From CAWCLK01 sp963796225 (GTDB lineage Bacteria > Actinomycetota > Nitriliruptoria > Nitriliruptorales > Nitriliruptoraceae), in the NCBI GenBank assembly GCA_963796225.1, contig CAWCLK010000047.1:1-29731 (forward strand): a DNA stretch of 29,731 nucleotides, in the 5' to 3' direction. How positions within the stretch are numbered: position 1 is the stretch's first letter; every line of letters begins with the position of its first letter. Positions 25,355 to 29,731 of this stretch are shown here, piece by piece. A model generated the notes under the pieces. That model was not told the origin of the DNA. It searched no databases and worked only from the letters and a program-made list of their open reading frames with translations. The position numbers and the translations under genes are program-made.

Positions 25355-25398
25355 ACTGGGGGCACGACCGGGGCCAGAGCCCCATCCATGCCCCCAGT
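25355..25398. repeat. Palindromic repeat B, copy 1
   Basis: This 44-bp unit begins ACTGGGGGCA (25355-25364) and ends with its exact inverse complement TGCCCCCAGT (25389-25398). A second copy with two differences starts 72 bp later. It lies 15 bp before the tadA start codon. A transcript would fold into a 10-bp hairpin. In this copy an inner GGGGC/GCCCC stem is also possible. Confidence 0.8.
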
Positions 25399-25426
25399 AC
25401 GACTCCCGGGCCCCGCCCCGACCTGC

Positions 25427-25470
25427 ACTGGGGGCACGACCGGGGCCAGAGCTGCATCCATGCCCCCAGT
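25427..25470. repeat. Palindromic repeat B, copy 2
   Basis: This copy has the same 44-bp layout and the same 10-bp inverted ends (25427-25436, 25461-25470). It differs from copy 1 only at two adjacent central bases (TG for CC), which breaks the possible inner stem while the outer arms stay exact. It lies 82 bp upstream of the helicase start. A regulatory site or REP-like element is possible. Confidence 0.8.
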
Positions 25471-25536
25471 ACGAGGACCACCCTGCGACGGCGCCCCGCC
25501 GTGTGGAGGGCGCCGGGCGGTGCCGGGGCGGTGCCC

Positions 25537-25542
25537 TAGCCT
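25537..25542 (+). promoter_or_regulatory. TAGCCT -10 element of a probable leaderless helicase transcript
   Basis: TAGCCT fits TANNNT and ends nine bases before the helicase ATG at 25552, with no Shine-Dalgarno sequence between. The spacing would place the transcription start at or next to the start codon, as inferred for the permease at 14140. Confidence 0.5.
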
Positions 25543-25551
25543 CCGCGAGCG

Positions 25552-28542
25552 ATGGCCACGTCCCCCGCCCCGACCCCGTTCCCGGGCCCCGCCGCGCTCG
25601 GACGCAACGTGATCGTGGGGGCCGGGGCGCCGACGCCGGAAGGCTTCGACCCGGATGCGCCCCGCCTGGTCGTCGACGACACCGTGCTGGCCCACCCGGG
25701 ACCGGCGGTTGCGTTCCTGCATGCCCGGTGGGTGCACCGGCAGCCGACGGTGATCGAGCTGGTGGCCGACAACGCCGAGCTCCAGCGCCCCGAGGTCGAC
25801 GACCGCGCCCCGTGGGACCTGCCGCGCGGGTTCACGTTCCTGCGGGAACGGCTGGCCTTCCTCGTGTGGGCCAACAGCTACGACGCCCGGCGTGCCGACC
25901 GCGCCCCGGTCTGGTGGGACGCCGAGCTGGCCGTGCGGGGCGGGGCGCAGCCCGGGGACGGAGCGACCCACGACGTCGTGGTCGACACGCGTGACGGGCC
26001 CCGCCCCGCCTGGTGCGACGGCGGGCCCCGGGGGCCCGTGGCCGGCCTCCCCCCAGGGCCCGACGGCACGGCCCCGGGGCTGCTGCACCGGGAGACGATC
26101 CGCCTGCACCGGCGCGCCCCCGACCGCTTCCCGCTGCGGGTGCTGGGTGGCGGGGCGCCGAGCGACGACCTCGCCGACGACCAGCTCGACGCGGTGGCCC
26201 ACGCGTCGGGTCCTGCGCGGGTGATCGCCCCGGCGGGGTCGGGCAAGACCCGCGTGCTGACGGCCCGGCTGCGCCACCTGCTGCGCGACCGTCGGGTCGA
26301 GCCGGGTTTGGTCACGGCCGTGGCCTACAACACCCGCGCCGCGCAGGAGATGCGCGACCGGCTGGGTGACCTGCGGGCGAACGTCCGGACGCTGCACTCG
26401 CTCGGCCTGTGGATCTGCAACCTCGAGCAGCGCCGCACGCTGATCGACGAACGCCAGCAGCGCGCGATCCTCGACCGGCTGGTCCGCACCGCCAAGATCC
26501 CCAACCAGGACCCGTTCCAGCCCTACCTCGACGCGCTCACCGAGGTCCGGCTCGGGCTCCGCCACCCCGACACCGTCGGGGTCGAGTACGAGCTCGACGA
26601 CTTCGACGACGTGTTCCGCCGCTACCGGGCCGAGCTCGACCGCCGCGACGCGATGGACTTCGACGAGCAGATCTTCCACGCCATCGAGCTGCTGCTCACC
26701 AACGCCGAGCTGCGCGCCCACGTCCAGCAGGTCGGCACCCACCTGCTCGTCGACGAGTTCCAGGACCTCACCCCGGCGTTCCACCTGCTGGTGCGGCTGG
26801 TCGCCTCGCCCAGCCTGCAGGTCTTCGCGGTCGGCGACGACGACCAGGTGATCTACGGCTACGCCGGGGCCGACCCCGGCTACCTCATCGACTACGCGGC
26901 CGAGTTCCCCGGAGCGGTCCCCCACCCGCTCGAGGTCAACTACCGGTGCCCGCCCGAGGTCGTCGGCCAGGTCGGTCGGGTGCTGTCCCACAACCGTCGT
27001 CGCGTCGACAAGGTCATCCGGGCGGGGCGCACCGAGCCCGCCCCGACCACCCCCGGCGACCGCTGGAAGGCCGGCGTGGCGATCCACGGGGTCGACGCCG
27101 GGGCGATGGCGGCGCGCACGGTGGCGACCATCGAGGACCGCCTCTCCGCCGGGGCGCACCCGCGCGACATCGCGGTGCTGGCCCGCGTGAACGCCACGCT
27201 GCTGCCGGTCCAGGTGGCGCTGGGCGAGGCCGGGATCCCTCGCACCGCCCCGCTGTCCGCCGACGTGGTCGGCCGCACCGGGGTCCGGACCGCGCTGGCG
27301 TACCTGCGGCTCGGCCTGGACCCGGAACGCCTGCGTCGCGAGGACCTGTTCGACACGCTCAACCGGCCGTCCCGCAAGGTCAAGTCGGCCGTCTCGGAGC
27401 TGCTGCGGGGCCCACGGTTCTCCATGGACCAGCTCCGCGCGATCGAGGACACCCTCTCGACCACGCACGCCGACCGGTGGCGCGGCTACCTCGACGACCT
27501 GCAGGTGCTGACCGACGCGATCACCGACGGGGCGGACACAGCGCGGGTGCTGTGGCTGATCCGCAATCACGTCGGGTTGGGCGAGGCCATGGCCACCCTG
27601 GACTCGGCCAAGTCCCGGCCCGAGGGCTCCAGCCACGGCGACGACCTCGACGCCCTCGACCAGCTCGCCGCCCTGCACGACGACCCGGTGACCTTCCGCG
27701 AGTGGCTCGTGGAGGCGCTCCGGCAGCCGGGCGACGACGACGGGGTCGTGCTGTCGACGGTGCACCGCGTCAAGGGCATGGAGTGGGACCACGTCGTGGT
27801 CTTCGCCGCCAACCAGGGGCTCATGCCGCATCGGCTCGCCGAGGACGAGGAGGAGGAACGCCGCGTCTTCCACGTCGCCGTGACCCGCTGCCGCGAGACC
27901 GTCACCGTGGTCAGCGACCGCACCTCCACCTCCCCGTTCGTTGACGAGCTGCGCCACGACCCGCCGGAACGCCGCCCCGCCCCCGCGCCCCGCACCCCCA
28001 CCGCCGACATGGCCCGTCCCCCACGCCCCGGCGCCGACGGCGTGCCCGTGGTGGCCGCCGCCCCGGGCACCGCGCTCACGGCCCCCGGCGGGGTGCCGGC
28101 CACGATCGTGCGCACCGACCGGTACGGCACTGAGCGGGCGCTGGTGGTCGAGGTCGGCGGGGCGTGGGCCCCGCTGGCCCTGGACGCCCCGGTGCGGGTC
28201 GACGGCGATCGCGTCCGGCTCGAGCTGCAGGCCACCCGCGTCACGCCGCCACCCGCGGGGCGCGACGCCGGCGGGGCGGGGTCGGGGCGGCTGCTGCCCG
28301 GCGGCGACGACCAGCTCGACGGTGCCGACGCCGTGCGGTTCGAGGCGCTGCGGGCGTGGCGCACCGGGCAGGCCCGCGAGCAGCAGGTCCCGCCCTACAT
28401 CGTCTTCAACGACACCCACCTGCGCGAGATCGCCCGGCGCGCCCCGGACACGCTGCCCGAGCTGTCGCGCTGCCCCGGCGTCGGCCCGAACAAGCTGGAG
28501 CGGTACGGGGATGAGCTCCTGGAAGTGATCGCGGACGCGTGA
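25552..28542 (+). CDS. UvrD/Rep-family SF1A DNA helicase with N-terminal extension and HRDC-like tail
   Basis: The protein is 996 aa. Residues 1-205 are an extension ahead of the helicase core (including WDLPRGFTFLRERLAFLVWA), seen as far as I know in a subset of actinobacterial UvrD-like proteins. Motif I is APAGSGKT (Lys232), motif II VDEFQD (Asp401, Glu402), followed by GDDDQVIYGYAGA (motif III), VNYRCP (motif IV), and STVHRVKGMEWDHVVV with FHVAVTRCRE (motifs V-VI). The last 70 or so residues (FEALRAWRTGQAREQQVPPY onward, with CPGVGPNKLERYGDELLEVI) are an HRDC domain, as in mycobacterial UvrD2. It should unwind DNA 3' to 5' in repair or replication restart. Residues of about 800-910 are a Pro/Ala-rich linker with a small beta region. 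Confidence 0.92.
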   Translation: MATSPAPTPFPGPAALGRNVIVGAGAPTPEGFDPDAPRLVVDDTVLAHPGPAVAFLHARWVHRQPTVIELVADNAELQRPEVDDRAPWDLPRGFTFLRERLAFLVWANSYDARRADRAPVWWDAELAVRGGAQPGDGATHDVVVDTRDGPRPAWCDGGPRGPVAGLPPGPDGTAPGLLHRETIRLHRRAPDRFPLRVLGGGAPSDDLADDQLDAVAHASGPARVIAPAGSGKTRVLTARLRHLLRDRRVEPGLVTAVAYNTRAAQEMRDRLGDLRANVRTLHSLGLWICNLEQRRTLIDERQQRAILDRLVRTAKIPNQDPFQPYLDALTEVRLGLRHPDTVGVEYELDDFDDVFRRYRAELDRRDAMDFDEQIFHAIELLLTNAELRAHVQQVGTHLLVDEFQDLTPAFHLLVRLVASPSLQVFAVGDDDQVIYGYAGADPGYLIDYAAEFPGAVPHPLEVNYRCPPEVVGQVGRVLSHNRRRVDKVIRAGRTEPAPTTPGDRWKAGVAIHGVDAGAMAARTVATIEDRLSAGAHPRDIAVLARVNATLLPVQVALGEAGIPRTAPLSADVVGRTGVRTALAYLRLGLDPERLRREDLFDTLNRPSRKVKSAVSELLRGPRFSMDQLRAIEDTLSTTHADRWRGYLDDLQVLTDAITDGADTARVLWLIRNHVGLGEAMATLDSAKSRPEGSSHGDDLDALDQLAALHDDPVTFREWLVEALRQPGDDDGVVLSTVHRVKGMEWDHVVVFAANQGLMPHRLAEDEEEERRVFHVAVTRCRETVTVVSDRTSTSPFVDELRHDPPERRPAPAPRTPTADMARPPRPGADGVPVVAAAPGTALTAPGGVPATIVRTDRYGTERALVVEVGGAWAPLALDAPVRVDGDRVRLELQATRVTPPPAGRDAGGAGSGRLLPGGDDQLDGADAVRFEALRAWRTGQAREQQVPPYIVFNDTHLREIARRAPDTLPELSRCPGVGPNKLERYGDELLEVIADA

Positions 28543-28553
28543 CGCCCGAGTCG

Positions 28554-28559
28554 TAGGCT
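28554..28559 (+). promoter_or_regulatory. Possible -10 element for the cyclase gene
   Basis: TAGGCT fits TANNNT and lies 27 bases before the GTG start of the adenylate cyclase, leaving room for the CCAGGA ribosome-binding site. No clear -35 box is seen. The cyclase could also be co-transcribed with the helicase 44 bp upstream. Confidence 0.3.
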
Positions 28560-28586
28560 CCACGGCCACCGACGCCAGGACCCCGC

Positions 28587-29585
28587 GTGACCGACGAGCA
28601 CGACGCGGCGTCGAGGATCCTCGGACGGGTCCGCGACGCGCTGGCGCAGGACCGAACCCGGCCGCTGGAGGCCGTGGCGGACGCCAGCGACCTGGACGTC
28701 GAGGACCTGCGCCGACTGTTCGCCGCCGCCCAGCGACTGGCGGTCGACGACGCCTACGGCGAGGCCGACGTGGCCTACGCCCACGATCTCGCCGCCCTCG
28801 TCGAGCGGTCCAACGTCGAGGTGGTCGAGCGCGCACTCCGGCTGCGCCTGCGGCTGGTCACGCAGATGGTCGTCAACGACCTCGCCACCATCCGGCTCGA
28901 CGCGGCCGTCGGGGAGATCCTCGAGCAGGGCGGTGTCGCCGAGGAGCTCGGCGACCAGCTGGGCACCATGGCCCAGGCCGTGATCCCGGCCGTGGAGCGC
29001 CAGCTCGGCGCCGACTACCGGGCCGCGCTGCTGCGCCTGCTCGAGTCCGACGTCGTCAGCCAGGTCGCCGGGGACACCGAACGACACCCGACCATGGCCG
29101 TCGGCTTCGTCGACCTCGTGGGCTTCACGCGCCTGTCGGCCCAGACGGACCCGGAGGGGGTCGGGGTGGTGCTGACCGCCTTCGAGGACACCGCCGCCGC
29201 GGTGGTCGACGACGTCGGTGAGGTGCTGCTGGCCAAGACGATCGGCGACGCGGTGCTGCTCGTCGGCGGGTCGCCGGACCTGGTGGCCTCGGCCCTGCTG
29301 CGGGTGGTCGAGGCCGACCACCCCGAGCTGGTCGACGTGGAACGCCGCGCCGGGATGGCCTACGGCGAGGTGCTGGTCCGCGAGGGCGACTACGTCGGCA
29401 CCACGGTGAACACCGCCGCGCGCCTGACCGACCTCGCGTTCCCGACCAGCCTCCTGGTCACCAACGAGGCCTCCGAGGCGCTGGCGGACGACTGGCAGCG
29501 CTCCCGCCTGCCCCCCAAGCACCTCAAGGGCCTGCCCACCGACCGGCACATCCGCATCCGGTGGCCGGAGCCCGACGACGGATGA
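28587..29585 (+). CDS. Soluble class III adenylate cyclase
   Basis: The protein is 332 aa, starting at GTG 28587 with CCAGGA eight bases upstream. The cyclase homology domain covers about residues 168-325 and looks catalytically complete. Metal ligands are Asp176 (GFVDLVGFT) and Asp221 (TIGDAV). Adenine-recognition residues are Lys217 and Asp268 (GDYVG), which favour ATP over GTP. Transition-state residues are Asn275 and Arg279 (VNTAARL). It has no membrane segment. The N-terminal 165 residues are helical, with a winged-helix-like start (RPLEAVADASDLDVEDLRRL), resembling the regulatory domain of mycobacterial Rv1264-type cyclases, which respond to pH. It should make cAMP as a dimer. The signal is not evident from context. 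Confidence 0.9.
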   Translation: MTDEHDAASRILGRVRDALAQDRTRPLEAVADASDLDVEDLRRLFAAAQRLAVDDAYGEADVAYAHDLAALVERSNVEVVERALRLRLRLVTQMVVNDLATIRLDAAVGEILEQGGVAEELGDQLGTMAQAVIPAVERQLGADYRAALLRLLESDVVSQVAGDTERHPTMAVGFVDLVGFTRLSAQTDPEGVGVVLTAFEDTAAAVVDDVGEVLLAKTIGDAVLLVGGSPDLVASALLRVVEADHPELVDVERRAGMAYGEVLVREGDYVGTTVNTAARLTDLAFPTSLLVTNEASEALADDWQRSRLPPKHLKGLPTDRHIRIRWPEPDDG

Positions 29586-29602
29586 CTCGGTCCTGGTCGT
29601 AC

Positions 29603-29731
29603 CTAGTACGGCAGCGTGGTCCGGCCGCCGGTCTGCCACGCCGACGCGGTCATGGTGGCGTGCTCGGCCCAGGGCTGGATCAGCTCGTAGGTGCGCGTGT
29701 AGCCGGTCTCGGCGATCTGCCAGCCGGCGCC
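29603..29731 (-). CDS. 3' end of an unidentified gene, cut by the window edge
   Basis: On the minus strand an open frame enters at the window end and stops with TAG at 29603-29605. The last 42 residues include GWQIAETGYTRTYELIQPWA and end SAWQTGGRTTLPY. The sequence is aromatic-rich and not the Arg/Pro-rich pattern of shadow frames, and it converges neatly on the cyclase stop 17 bp away. I do not recognise the family, so no function is given. Confidence 0.55.
   Translation of the reverse strand, partial: GAGWQIAETGYTRTYELIQPWAEHATMTASAWQTGGRTTLPY

Noticed and set aside
25355..25470. CRISPR array
   Set aside because: There are only two units, each internally palindromic with 10-bp ends, a 28-bp gap, and no cas genes nearby.
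25336..28836. 1166-aa minus-strand open frame with repeated GGMD-ALAPVVPPV segments
   Set aside because: The apparent peptide repeat is only the translation of DNA repeat B, and the rest is antisense to the helicase, whose motifs are all in order.

Overview
The window is very GC-rich DNA with the strong third-position G/C bias and long antisense shadow ORFs typical of a high-GC actinobacterium. The mix of CWB2 cell-wall-binding repeats fused to a fungalysin-type protease, a mycothiol-dependent maleylpyruvate isomerase-fold protein, lipoprotein substrate-binding proteins, leaderless-looking promoters and a UvrD-type helicase with an HRDC-like tail suggests a deep-branching actinobacterium (for example a Nitriliruptoria or Acidimicrobiia relative). 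That placement is inference, because no rRNA is present. I see no phage, insertion sequence, integrase or CRISPR array. Coding density is high, and no gene-free stretch exceeds 300 bases.

Layout. (1) 13-3525: a block bounded at both ends by copies of the same hairpin repeat. It holds a divergent TetR regulator (+) and a probable two-gene minus-strand operon: a CmcJ/NvfI-like oxygenase followed by an orphan lipoprotein substrate-binding protein. Two tandem palindromic operators fill the divergent promoter. All three genes carry apparent frameshifts. (2) 3536-8149, minus strand: a second, intact paralog of the substrate-binding protein, then a TPR/LuxR regulator, then a CzcO-like flavin monooxygenase. 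A short-chain dehydrogenase diverges at 8258 from a promoter holding a KstR-like operator. (3) 9264-15486: a 49-aa membrane protein, a tyrosine phenol-lyase (minus strand), and divergent from it a plus-strand run of arylsulfotransferase-like protein, 58-aa membrane protein, membrane-anchored PAPS-type sulfotransferase and APC amino-acid permease. (4) 15506-15703: a hairpin terminator, tRNA-Ser(CGA), and a second hairpin. (5) 15709-24051: a 1502-aa secreted M36 metalloprotease with three CWB2 repeats, divergent from an ftsH gene that overlaps a secreted VWA-domain gene by four bases. (6) 24076-25339, minus strand: tadA and a maleylpyruvate isomerase-fold gene. (7) 25552-29585: a UvrD/Rep-family helicase and a soluble class III adenylate cyclase, then the 3' end of an unidentified minus-strand gene.

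How the genes may work together. The most suggestive grouping is region 3. The lyase carries the residues that distinguish tyrosine phenol-lyase from tryptophanase, so phenol is its expected product. Across a short shared promoter lie two different kinds of sulfotransferase, both membrane-attached, and an amino-acid permease. Phenols and aryl sulfates are the classic substrates of aryl-sulfate sulfotransferases, so a tyrosine uptake, phenol release and phenol (or phenol-acceptor) sulfation route is a testable hypothesis. Regions 1 and 2 look like parallel uptake and oxidation modules built around duplicated orphan binding proteins, each with its own regulator.

Caveat: six apparent one-base frameshifts (three in the first binding protein, one each in the oxygenase, TetR and lyase genes) leave the protein signal intact on both sides. 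They are most easily explained as sequence errors at G/C runs, though early gene decay in the first 3.5 kb is possible.
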